Positions 24,398-31,559 of a stretch of 37,300 nucleotides of DNA are shown here, one piece after another. A program made the translations under genes and the position numbers. Origin of the DNA: Bacillota bacterium (lineage in GTDB: Bacteria; Bacillota; Clostridia; Oscillospirales; Acutalibacteraceae); the NCBI GenBank assembly GCA_023401495.1, contig JAEXDU010000171.1:1-37300 (forward strand), in the 5' to 3' direction. Every line of letters begins with the position of its first letter. The stretch's first letter is position 1. The notes beneath the pieces were generated by a model. It was not told where the DNA came from, did not search any database, and saw only the letters and a list, made by a program, of their open reading frames with translations.

Positions 24398-24443
24398 GCC
24401 GAAGATATACTACATAATACAGATTATGTAGTATATCTTCGGC
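24398..24443. repeat. 46-nt perfect palindrome at the right end of the switch
   Basis: The right repeat is embedded in a perfect palindrome: 21-bp arms (24398-24418 and 24423-24443) around loop ACAG. The arms extend ten bases further than the repeat on each side (GCCGAAGATA / TATCTTCGGC). Only one side of the extension lies inside the segment, so inversion would replace it and shorten the hairpin. Confidence 0.85.
24408..24432 (-). repeat. Right inverted repeat of the switch (IRR)
   Basis: Exact reverse complement of the left repeat: arm TACTACATAA, core TACAGA, arm TTATGTAGT. Core TACAGA is the complement of TCTGTA, so the two sites are inverted rather than direct. Confidence 0.93.
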
Positions 24444-24552
24444 TGATGTGTTCTTTTGAAAAAGCGCACACATCTTTAAGATCGCTGAGGCGATAGGGAG
24501 AATGCGGTTTTTCCGGCGAATTTTGTCGCTAAGAGTCCGAAAGGATGGAGTT

Positions 24553-25251
24553 ATGGGGAATGATATGATTGCGCTTTTGTCAGCGGCAGGGATCGGGCTG
24601 CTTACGGGTCTGCTCATTCCTGCGGCGTCCCTGCGGATCATCCGCCGGAAATGCCGGAAAAGGGGAGAAGAGGCTCCTTGCTTCTTTCTGTCCCGGGGCG
24701 TTCGGGCCATTCTGGCGGGGATCAACGCCTTGCTGTTCGGCCTTTCCGCTATGGCGGCGCCCCCCGCGGAATGCTTTTTACTCTGTATGTTCTGTTTTAT
24801 CGCGATGGTCGGTGCGGTGGTGGATTTTCAGATCCGCATCATCGCCAACGAAATGGTTCTGCTGATTGCCGGTTTGGGTGTTTTCTACCGGCTTTCAGCG
24901 GAGGGGCCCTGGTTCCTGCCGGGGGCTCTGCTGGCCGTGGGAATGGTAGCGCTGGTGTTCACCGGCGCGGCGCTGATCACCTATCTGCTGAAAAAAAGCG
25001 CCGGGGTCGGCGCGGGGGACATCAAGCTCTCTATGGCGATCGCTTTTGCGGTGGGGTACCCCGGGGCACTGTACTTTTTGTTCGGGCTGGCGCTGGCCGT
25101 GGCCGCTTATGCCGTTCTGGGGCTGATGAGCCGCCTGCTGACCCTGAAAAGCTGGGTTCCCATGTGCGCGCCCATTATGGCCGGGTTCCTGTTCGCGTTG
25201 TTTTATCCGCATAGGGCGGTGCTCAGCGCGTTTTGGGAGGGACTGAGATGA
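24553..25251 (+). CDS. tadV: Prepilin peptidase of the Tad system
   Basis: Type A24 aspartyl peptidase that removes leader peptides from Flp pilin and TadE-type pseudopilins at the membrane. The 232-residue protein has about six or seven membrane segments. Its two active aspartates are D91 (GAVVDFQIR) and D156 in the GxGD motif (GVGAGDIKL). It lacks the methylase domain, as Tad-type enzymes usually do. The longer frame from 24502 is rejected: ATG 24553 has AAGGATGGAG before it, whereas 24502 has a poorly spaced site. It is the first gene after the invertible segment and overlaps the next gene (ATGA), and so heads the operon. Confidence 0.9.
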   Translation: MGNDMIALLSAAGIGLLTGLLIPAASLRIIRRKCRKRGEEAPCFFLSRGVRAILAGINALLFGLSAMAAPPAECFLLCMFCFIAMVGAVVDFQIRIIANEMVLLIAGLGVFYRLSAEGPWFLPGALLAVGMVALVFTGAALITYLLKKSAGVGAGDIKLSMAIAFAVGYPGALYFLFGLALAVAAYAVLGLMSRLLTLKSWVPMCAPIMAGFLFALFYPHRAVLSAFWEGLR

Positions 25252-25445
25252 GGATACATAGTTTGCTTTTTCCTCGTGCTTTTTGCAGGTCGGAGGGTGG
25301 ACAGGCCATGACCGAATACGGCCTGATCATCGCTTTGGTTGTTCTGCTGGTGATGGGCGGCCTTTTAGTGGCCAGCGGCCAGATTTCAAGGCTGTATGAG
25401 GACGAGATCCTTTCCCGGTTCCAACAGGTGGTTTCAGGATTATAA
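25248..25445 (+). CDS. Flp-like pilin with an extended leader
   Basis: Small pilin or pseudopilin of 65 residues. The leader runs to G18; the mature part starts QAMTEYGLIIALVVLLVMGG, with the Flp-type Glu5 and Tyr6 after cleavage. A hydrophobic helix of about 22 residues follows, then a charged tail ending RFQQVVSGL. ATG 25248 overlaps the stop of the peptidase gene (ATGA) and is preceded by GGGAGGGACTGAG. A start at 25233 would add five residues. The leader is longer and more hydrophobic than that of the next pilin, so this may be a minor pilin. Confidence 0.85.
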   Translation: MRIHSLLFPRAFCRSEGGQAMTEYGLIIALVVLLVMGGLLVASGQISRLYEDEILSRFQQVVSGL

Positions 25446-25527
25446 GTTCCCTTTCAGGGTTTTCAGTATCAGTCAAATCATCGTTTCACACAGAAAACTA
25501 GAGAATATCAAATAAGGGGGTGAACAA

Positions 25528-25719
25528 ATGAGAAAATTCATCGATTGGTTTGTCGGCGAGGAAAGCGGACAGGGCATGGTGGAATACGGTCTGATCATCG
25601 CTTTGGTTGCGGTGGTGCTGATCGGAGCTTTGGTGGCGCTGAATGGCGGCTTGGGTAACATTTTCGGTAAAATTACAGATACGTTGAACAGCACTGCTTC
25701 TGCGGCTTCTACACCGTAA
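25528..25719 (+). CDS. flp: Flp family type IVb pilin (major pilin)
   Basis: A 63-residue Flp prepilin. The leader MRKFIDWFVGEESG is cleaved after G14, giving a mature protein starting QGMVEYGLIIALVAVVLIGA with Glu5 and Tyr6, then a short Ser/Thr/Ala-rich tail. The start codon has an ideal AAGGGGGTG ribosome binding site, the best in the operon, suggesting high translation. It is followed by a 209-bp gap with a hairpin, also consistent with a highly expressed major pilin. Confidence 0.93.
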   Translation: MRKFIDWFVGEESGQGMVEYGLIIALVAVVLIGALVALNGGLGNIFGKITDTLNSTASAASTP

Positions 25720-25789
25720 AACATAGAATAAAAAGATTTGGTTTACTTTGAAGTACTTGACTGGTACTCAAGAATATGTTTTTCCATGG

Positions 25790-25820
25790 GGGGCGGTAGC
25801 GGAATTGCTGTTTCCGCCCC
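25790..25820 (+). terminator. Possible attenuator hairpin after the major pilin
   Basis: GGGGCGG (25790-25796) pairs with CCGCCCC (25814-25820), followed by a weak T-containing stretch (TGGATTTATT). It could reduce read-through so that pilin mRNA exceeds the rest of the operon. Weak terminator; no perfect U-run. Confidence 0.4.
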
Positions 25821-25928
25821 TGGATTTATTTGATTCCGCTTGTTTTTTTACCGGCACAGCCGGGTAAACAGGAACGCAGTCCCCGTAAGGGGTTTCGATA
25901 CAGTTGAGCGTTGTGGGAGGAATATTTG

Positions 25929-26711
25929 TTGAAGAGAATCAAACTGATGGCTCTTGTGTCGGCCGCAGCCGTATTTGTTCTGGTATTGTTTTATCTCCTC
26001 AGCCAAAAATCACCGGATGCTGTTCAGAGCGCTTCTTCAGAAGGAGTTGTTGCGGCGGTCGTGGCCAAACAGGACATCAAGCCCTTTACGGTTCTGACCG
26101 GGGAAATGCTGGAGGAAAAGAGCTTCCGCAAAGGAGATGCGCCCCCGAACGCGGTGGAAAAATTGGAGGACGCGGTGGGGAAGGTTTCCCTGACGGAACT
26201 CTTTCAGGGCGAGGCCCTGACCAGGGCGCGCGTGGGGGCGGCCAACAATTTGAGCGTTGGGCTGGCCGGCCGTCTGGAGAATAAAATGCGGGGGATCACG
26301 ATTCAGGTGGACGCGAAGCACGGCCTGAGTGGGAACTTGCGGATTGGTAACTATGTGGACATCATCGCTGTATATAAGGCGGACGGCATGGCCGGGGAAA
26401 CGCTGAACCGTGTGGGCAACGCTGAAAACACCCAGATCGTATGGGACAATATCGGCGGTACGTTTTCTTTTACCGCCATGCAGAAAATCAAGGTGGCTGC
26501 GCTGGATTCCAAGTTCGTCAAAAGCGGGACGGAAGGTACGGGCGGGGAAACCTACAGCAACGTGACTCTCGAGGTGACTCCGGAGCAGGCCGCCCAAATC
26601 GCCCTGATCGACGATGGAGGAGGGACGATCCGTCTGTCCCTGCGGCCGCAGCAGGACGAGTTGGTCATCCGCGATCCCAGGCAGAATCTGCTCAGGCCCT
26701 ATACCGGCTGA
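25929..26711 (+). CDS. cpaB: CpaB/RcpC-type Flp pilus assembly protein
   Basis: A 260-residue membrane-anchored protein. The membrane segment lies at about residues 5-25 and is followed by a SAF domain (VVAAVVAKQDIKPFTVLTGEMLEE) and the RcpC region (RGITIQVDAKHGLSGNLRIGNYVDIIAVY; YSNVTLEVTPEQAAQIALID; GTIRLSLRPQQDE). In monoderms there is no secretin partner, and its job may be in pilus anchoring. The start is a TTG: GGGAGGA lies eight bases before TTG 25929, and a TTG at 25911 would add six residues ahead of that site. Confidence 0.9.
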   Translation: MKRIKLMALVSAAAVFVLVLFYLLSQKSPDAVQSASSEGVVAAVVAKQDIKPFTVLTGEMLEEKSFRKGDAPPNAVEKLEDAVGKVSLTELFQGEALTRARVGAANNLSVGLAGRLENKMRGITIQVDAKHGLSGNLRIGNYVDIIAVYKADGMAGETLNRVGNAENTQIVWDNIGGTFSFTAMQKIKVAALDSKFVKSGTEGTGGETYSNVTLEVTPEQAAQIALIDDGGGTIRLSLRPQQDELVIRDPRQNLLRPYTG

Positions 26712-26750
26712 CGCAAGGCCGGAATGCCCGAATAAGGAGTTTGACACCAA

Positions 26751-27926
26751 ATGAGGATAAAAATATTGATGCTGGGGCAGGAAGAACACTGCCGGGCGCT
26801 GCAGGCGCGGCTGCGGGATGAGGAGCTGCTGATCGTCGGGATCGTTTCGGGGGAACAGAACCTGCTGGATGAAATCAGCAGAACCTCGCCAGATCTGATC
26901 CTGATCACCGATACGTCTCCGGCTTCGCTGCGCTCCTGCCAGCAGATCTACCTGCTGCGTCCCCGCTCCATCCCGGTGGTGACGGCAGATGTGAGCCTGC
27001 CCGGAACGATCGAGCAGGTGCTGCAGACGGGAGTCCATTATATTCTGCGCGCCGATATGGAGAACGCGGTCCTCATTGGTCAGCTCAAGGGGATTTATGC
27101 AAACGAGGCCAACCGCATCCTGGCGCTGGAAAACACCACCGTTTCCACTCACAAGTCCAAGGTGATCCTGGTGTTTGGGGTCAAGGGGGGGATCGGCAAA
27201 TCCACGCTTGCGGCCAATCTGGCAGTGCGCCTGGCCCAGAAAAAATGCAAGGTGGCGGTCCTGGACTATGATTTTCAGTTCGGGGACATCAACGTTTTTC
27301 TGGGTATCGATCCCCGGAACACCATTCTGGAGCTGCTTCAGGAGCAGAGCAGCCCCAACGCGGACACCATCCGGCAGTTTTTGTCGCTGCATTCTTCGGG
27401 GGTGAACCTGCTGCCCGCCCCCAACAGCCCGGAATACGGCGATTCCATTACAGCCATGCAGGCCGACCGCATCGTCGGAGCTCTGCGCGTCTGCTATGAT
27501 TACCTGATTATAGACGTTCCCCCCGCCTTCAATGAAACGACGCTGGCCTGTATCGACAGCGCTTCGATGATTCTTTTTGTTACCGGCACCGATATTTCCG
27601 CCCTGCGCAGCGCCAAAAAAGCGCTGGCACTGGTGGAGGCTCTGGCGGGCGAGGAGAAGATCCGCCTGATTGTGGGCAGGGATTCCGCCGTACAGATCAA
27701 AACGGCGGACGTCGCCCGCGTGCTGGGGCGGCCGGTATGGCAGAGCATTCCGGAGGAGCCGAAAGCGGCCGTGCCGGCGCTCAATCAAGGCAGCCCCGTT
27801 GTTCTGGAAGCGCCCAAAAGTGAAATCGCCCGGGCAATCTCGAGGATTGCGGATCAAATCGAAGAAGATCCGGTTGCCCGGGAGGAGAAAAAGAAGAAGC
27901 ACCTGTTTGGGAAACACAAGAAATAA
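26751..27926 (+). CDS. tadZ: TadZ/CpaE-type ATPase
   Basis: A 391-residue ParA/MinD-like localisation ATPase. The N-terminal about 120 residues form an atypical receiver-like domain (IKILMLGQEEHCRALQARL; DLILITDTSPASL). The ATPase domain starts at about residue 135 with the deviant Walker A, VKGGIGKSTL, with signature K145 and P-loop K150, then VAVLDYDFQFGDINVFLG and YLIIDVPPAF. In other bacteria this protein positions the pilus machine at the pole. The C-terminal tail is lysine-rich (EEKKKKHLFGKHKK). Confidence 0.93.
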   Translation: MRIKILMLGQEEHCRALQARLRDEELLIVGIVSGEQNLLDEISRTSPDLILITDTSPASLRSCQQIYLLRPRSIPVVTADVSLPGTIEQVLQTGVHYILRADMENAVLIGQLKGIYANEANRILALENTTVSTHKSKVILVFGVKGGIGKSTLAANLAVRLAQKKCKVAVLDYDFQFGDINVFLGIDPRNTILELLQEQSSPNADTIRQFLSLHSSGVNLLPAPNSPEYGDSITAMQADRIVGALRVCYDYLIIDVPPAFNETTLACIDSASMILFVTGTDISALRSAKKALALVEALAGEEKIRLIVGRDSAVQIKTADVARVLGRPVWQSIPEEPKAAVPALNQGSPVVLEAPKSEIARAISRIADQIEEDPVAREEKKKKHLFGKHKK

Positions 27927-27944
27927 GGGAGGAACCGAAGTGGT

Positions 27945-29303
27945 ATGAGCAGTTTGCTGGATCGTCTGGAACGGATGAAATCCTCGTCGCCGCCTGCATC
28001 ATCCGTGTCGGTTCCGGATTCCGACCCGCTGTCGGAGCCTTATACGGACAAATACGCGGATTTGAAAGAAAAGGTGCACCGGGAAGTGGTGGATGAGTAT
28101 AACACCCTGTTTGCCGAGACCAAAAGCAACGAGATCGATGTTATGGCGATCGTGCACCAGTCAATTGCCCGGCAGGGGCAGGTTCTCACCCGGATGGAGG
28201 AAGCGAGGGTCGCGCAGGAAATTTACGACGATGTTCTGGGGTTTGGCCCTCTCGAGCCGATGCTGCGCGACGATACGGTATCGGAGATCATGGTGAACAG
28301 CGCCACGCAGGTTTACATAGAGCGCCGGGGCAAGCTGGAGCTGACCGACGTGCGCTTTCGGGACGACGACCATGTGCTGAGCGTGATCAACCGGATCGTT
28401 TCCTCGGTGGGGCGCAGGTGCGACGAGTCCAGCCCCATGGTGGATGCCCGCCTGGCGGACGGCTCCCGTGTCAATGCGGTGATTCCGCCGATCGCCCTCA
28501 AGGGGCCCTGCGTCACCATCCGTAAATTTTCCTCATCTCCCCTGCGGGTGGGGGATCTGATCGGCTTTCACAGCCTTTCCTATCAAATGGCCAATTTTCT
28601 GGAGGCGTGCGTTCGGGGCCGCTGCAATATCGTCGTTTCCGGCGGTACCGGCTCCGGAAAGACGACGCTGCTCAACGTGCTTTCCTCCTATATCTCCAAC
28701 GATGAGCGCATCGTCACCATTGAAGACGCCGCGGAGCTGCAGCTGAACCAAAGCCATGTGGTGACTCTGGAAGGCCGCCCCAGCAATATTGAGGGCAAAG
28801 GCTCCATCAGCATTCGCGATCTGGTGCGCAACTCCCTGCGCATGCGTCCGGACCGTATCATCGTCGGCGAGGTTCGTTCCGGCGAAACGCTCGATATGCT
28901 GCAGGCCATGAATACCGGCCACGACGGCTCACTTACCACCGTACATGCCAACTCGCCGAGAGATGCGATTTCCCGCATGGAGACCCTGGTGATGATGGCG
29001 GGGATGGAGCTGCCGGTTAAGGCCATTCGCGAGCAGATCGTTTCCGGCGTGGATCTGATTGTCCACCAGGCCCGCTTTCGGGACGGCAGCCGAAAGATCG
29101 TCGCCATTTCAGAAGTTTTGGGCATGGAGGGGGAAACCGTAACCATGCAGGATATTTTCACCTTCCATAATGAAGGCTACGGTTCGTCAGGGAAAATCCA
29201 GGGCAGGTTTCTTCCCACGGGGATTCATCCCCGTGTAGTGGAAAAAATCAGGGAAAACGGCGTGATCTGCAAAGACGACTGGTTTATCAGGCAGGAGGAA
29301 TGA
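27945..29303 (+). CDS. tadA: TadA/CpaF-type secretion ATPase
   Basis: A 452-residue hexameric ATPase driving pilus assembly (and possibly retraction). The N-terminal domain is at about 1-140. Walker A is GGTGSGKTT with K239; the Asp box is ERIVTIEDAAELQL, and Walker B is RPDRIIVGEVRSGE near residue 300; the His box is TGHDGSLTTVHANSP. The start has GGGAGGA upstream. Its position between TadZ and TadB is the usual one. Confidence 0.95.
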   Translation: MSSLLDRLERMKSSSPPASSVSVPDSDPLSEPYTDKYADLKEKVHREVVDEYNTLFAETKSNEIDVMAIVHQSIARQGQVLTRMEEARVAQEIYDDVLGFGPLEPMLRDDTVSEIMVNSATQVYIERRGKLELTDVRFRDDDHVLSVINRIVSSVGRRCDESSPMVDARLADGSRVNAVIPPIALKGPCVTIRKFSSSPLRVGDLIGFHSLSYQMANFLEACVRGRCNIVVSGGTGSGKTTLLNVLSSYISNDERIVTIEDAAELQLNQSHVVTLEGRPSNIEGKGSISIRDLVRNSLRMRPDRIIVGEVRSGETLDMLQAMNTGHDGSLTTVHANSPRDAISRMETLVMMAGMELPVKAIREQIVSGVDLIVHQARFRDGSRKIVAISEVLGMEGETVTMQDIFTFHNEGYGSSGKIQGRFLPTGIHPRVVEKIRENGVICKDDWFIRQEE

Positions 29304-29306
29304 TTC

Positions 29307-30236
29307 ATGTGGCCTTTTCTTTTGGCATCGGCGAGTGCAGTTTTTGTTTATTGGGTCGTCCAGCTTTTGCTTGCCTCGATGGACCGGCAGGGCTTTCCGG
29401 TGAGGGAACGGCTGCGGCAGATTCGGGAAGAGGGCGGAAAGCCGGAGGCCGAATCCCGCAAAAAACGGAAACCCCGCCTGTCCTTTCTGCGGATTTCCGC
29501 AAAGATGCGCAGCGACATGATTTTGTCGGGGATTCGTATGCGTCCGGAAGAGTATGTGCTGCTCTGGATTTTTCTGGCCGTTGGCCCTGCCGTTTTGACC
29601 TATTCCTTCGGAGGCGGGGTGCTGCGCAGCCTGATTCTGGTGCTGCTGGGCACTTTTTTGCCTCCCTTGTATGTGGATTCCGCCATTCGCAAGCGGCAGA
29701 TGCTCTTCGAACAGCAGTTGGGAGATGCCCTTCTGGTACTTTCCAACGGACTGCGGGCTGGATTTTCCTTTCCGCAGGCGCTTGAGAACGTGGCCCGCGA
29801 TTTGCCGGACCCCATCGGGGGCGAATTCCGGCAGATCAACCGGGAGCTTTTTCTGGGCGTGGATCTGGAGCAGGCGCTGACCAAATCGGCGGAAAAAATG
29901 AAAAGCATGGATATGAAGCTTTTGACCACAGCGGTAGTGGTGCAGCGGCAGGTGGGCGGGAATCTGGCCGAAATCCTCGATACCATCTCGAAAACGATCC
30001 GGGACCGCCTGTCCATCAAACGCTCCGTCCGCACCCTTACGGCCCAGGGGCGCATTTCGGGCAAGGTAATCGGAGCAATCCCTTTATTTTTGCTGGCGGC
30101 CATCTCTCTCATGAACCCCGAATATATGAAGCCCTTTTACAATACCGGCTTGGGGCACGCCATGGCGGCGGTCAGCCTGATGCTGGAGGGTGTGGGGTTT
30201 CTTGTGATCAACCGGATCGTCAATATCAAATTTTAA
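29307..30236 (+). CDS. tadB: TadB-type inner-membrane platform protein
   Basis: A 309-residue platform protein with a type II secretion F (T2SSF) domain. Membrane helices are near residues 1-20, 90-115, 240-260 and 280-305. The core runs FEQQLGDALLVLSNGLRAGFSFPQALENVARDLPDP, then a later ITKSAEKMKSMDMKLLTTAV-like region. It follows the TadA stop by three bases with AGGAGG in between, so is translationally coupled; it partners with TadC. Confidence 0.92.
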   Translation: MWPFLLASASAVFVYWVVQLLLASMDRQGFPVRERLRQIREEGGKPEAESRKKRKPRLSFLRISAKMRSDMILSGIRMRPEEYVLLWIFLAVGPAVLTYSFGGGVLRSLILVLLGTFLPPLYVDSAIRKRQMLFEQQLGDALLVLSNGLRAGFSFPQALENVARDLPDPIGGEFRQINRELFLGVDLEQALTKSAEKMKSMDMKLLTTAVVVQRQVGGNLAEILDTISKTIRDRLSIKRSVRTLTAQGRISGKVIGAIPLFLLAAISLMNPEYMKPFYNTGLGHAMAAVSLMLEGVGFLVINRIVNIKF

Positions 30237-30248
30237 GGGGGCGTCTGC

Positions 30249-31172
30249 ATGGAACTGCTGATCGCAGCCGGTGCGGCGGCGTTTGTTTACTTTGCGGCTC
30301 AAATGCTTTTTTACTCTTTCTCCTCGGGGTCCATACGGGTGTCGGAACGCCTGGCACAGGTGGAGAAGCTTCACCGCGCCGAGCGCGAGGAGGACGAGCT
30401 GGACCAGCCCTTTACCGAACGGCTTTTAAAGCCCTTGTTCCAGCGGCTTGTCCGGGCTCTCAGCCTGCTGATCCCGGTGAACGGAGAAATGCAGAAAAGA
30501 ATGGAAAGCCAGCTTTTGCAGGCGGGAATCCGCAGAAGCGTTCGGGAATACAACACCCTCGTGCTGCTGTTCACTCTCATCTGCATCTGCTGCGGAATCG
30601 TCGCTACCAGCCAGATCACGGCGGGGGCGTTCTCTTACCTTGTCGGGGCCCTCTTTGGGCTTTATACGGGATTTGTCCTCTGCCGTTTCTATTTGAAACG
30701 CAAAATTACCGAACGGAAAAACGGTATCCAGCAGCAGCTTCCGGATACGCTGGATCTGCTGAGCGTCAGTGTTTCCGCGGGCTTGGGCTTTGACCAGGCG
30801 CTTTCTTATGTGGTAGAAAAAAGCAAAGGTCCCCTGATCGACGAGCTGGATGTGGCCAGGAGGGAAATTGCTTTGGGAAGAAAAAGGAAGGAAGCTCTGC
30901 GGCGCTTTTCAGAGCGCTGCGGGGGCTCCGAGATTCAAACCTTTGTCAGCGCCGTCATTCAGGCGGACGAGCTGGGCTCCTCCATGCAGAATGTTCTCGC
31001 GATCCAGTCCGATACCATCCGTCAGGCCCACAAGCAAAAGGTAGAGGAAAAGGCCCAGAAGTTGTCGATAAAGATGCTGATCCCCATCGTTCTGTTCATC
31101 TTTCCGGTGATTTTTATCGTTCTTCTGGGTCCGGCAGTGCCTTCGATCATCGCCGCTTTCAGCGAGGTTTGA
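30249..31172 (+). CDS. tadC: TadC-type inner-membrane platform protein
   Basis: A 307-residue T2SSF-domain protein, partner of TadB. Helices are at about 1-18, 100-120, 125-145 and 280-305. The core runs QQLPDTLDLLSVSVSAGLGF, immediately followed by DQALSYVVEKSKGP, and then FVSAVIQADELGSSMQNVLA. The ribosome binding site AAGGGGGCG overlaps the end of the TadB gene. Confidence 0.92.
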   Translation: MELLIAAGAAAFVYFAAQMLFYSFSSGSIRVSERLAQVEKLHRAEREEDELDQPFTERLLKPLFQRLVRALSLLIPVNGEMQKRMESQLLQAGIRRSVREYNTLVLLFTLICICCGIVATSQITAGAFSYLVGALFGLYTGFVLCRFYLKRKITERKNGIQQQLPDTLDLLSVSVSAGLGFDQALSYVVEKSKGPLIDELDVARREIALGRKRKEALRRFSERCGGSEIQTFVSAVIQADELGSSMQNVLAIQSDTIRQAHKQKVEEKAQKLSIKMLIPIVLFIFPVIFIVLLGPAVPSIIAAFSEV

Positions 31173-31173
31173 T

Positions 31174-31503
31174 ATGCCGCATCGCGTACGGATCGGGAAT
31201 ACGATATGGACGGTAGAGACGGCAGACACCTTTTACAAGCGCCTTTTCGGACTGATAGGGCGGGCCAGTCTGCCAAAAGGCTGCGGCCTGCTGCTGTTCG
31301 ACTGCCCCGATATACATACCTGCTTTATGCGTTTTGTCATAGACGCCGTTTATCTCAACGCACAATATGAGGTTCTCTCCTGCCAGACGCTCCGCCCTTG
31401 GCGTGTTGGCCGCCCGGTGAAGGGAGCCCGGCATGTTCTAGAGCTGCCGGGCGGCGCCGCAAGAGGAATCCGGGCCGGCGCCCGGCTGGAATTACTATTG
31501 TAA
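31174..31503 (+). CDS. DUF192 domain protein
   Basis: A 109-residue protein of the DUF192 family (pattern GLIGRASLPKGCGLLLFDCPDIHTCFMRFVIDAVYL..., ending ELPGGAARGIRAGARLEL). DUF192 proteins are small, often exported; this one shows no signal peptide and probably stays in the cytoplasm. It starts one base after the TadC stop. The family is often seen inside Tad loci, but no function is known. Start GAGGTTTGATATG is modest. Confidence 0.85.
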   Translation: MPHRVRIGNTIWTVETADTFYKRLFGLIGRASLPKGCGLLLFDCPDIHTCFMRFVIDAVYLNAQYEVLSCQTLRPWRVGRPVKGARHVLELPGGAARGIRAGARLELLL

Positions 31504-31559
31504 ATCATCCGTTTCTGCAAAGAAATCAATCAGACTCACCTTCGGAAGGAGACATCAGC

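Larger units (their letters stand above)
24142..24432. other. Putative invertible promoter segment controlling the Tad operon
   Basis: A 291-bp segment bounded by perfect 25-bp inverted repeats (24142-24166 and 24408-24432) right after a tyrosine recombinase gene and 120 bp before a Tad pilus operon. The interior (241 bp) is AT-rich, with no gene. It contains one strong promoter on the minus strand (24210-24237) and a plus-facing terminator-like hairpin (24325-24390). In the sequence as given the promoter points away from the pilus operon, and the terminator lies between the recombinase and the pilus genes: the OFF arrangement. Inversion would reverse both. Known analogies are the fim switch of E. 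coli and cwpV of C. difficile; the assignment here is inference. Confidence 0.75.

Noticed and set aside
24142..24432. The segment as a MITE or small transposon
   Set aside because: Inverted ends exist, but each end is itself a palindrome with an oriented core, no target duplication is evident, and the segment is placed between a recombinase and an operon with a promoter inside. A MITE is kept as the weaker alternative.
26037..27917. Long minus-strand open frame (626 codons) across cpaB and tadZ
   Set aside because: It lies opposite two clear Tad genes, has no recognisable domains or ribosome binding site, and is explained by GC bias at third codon positions.
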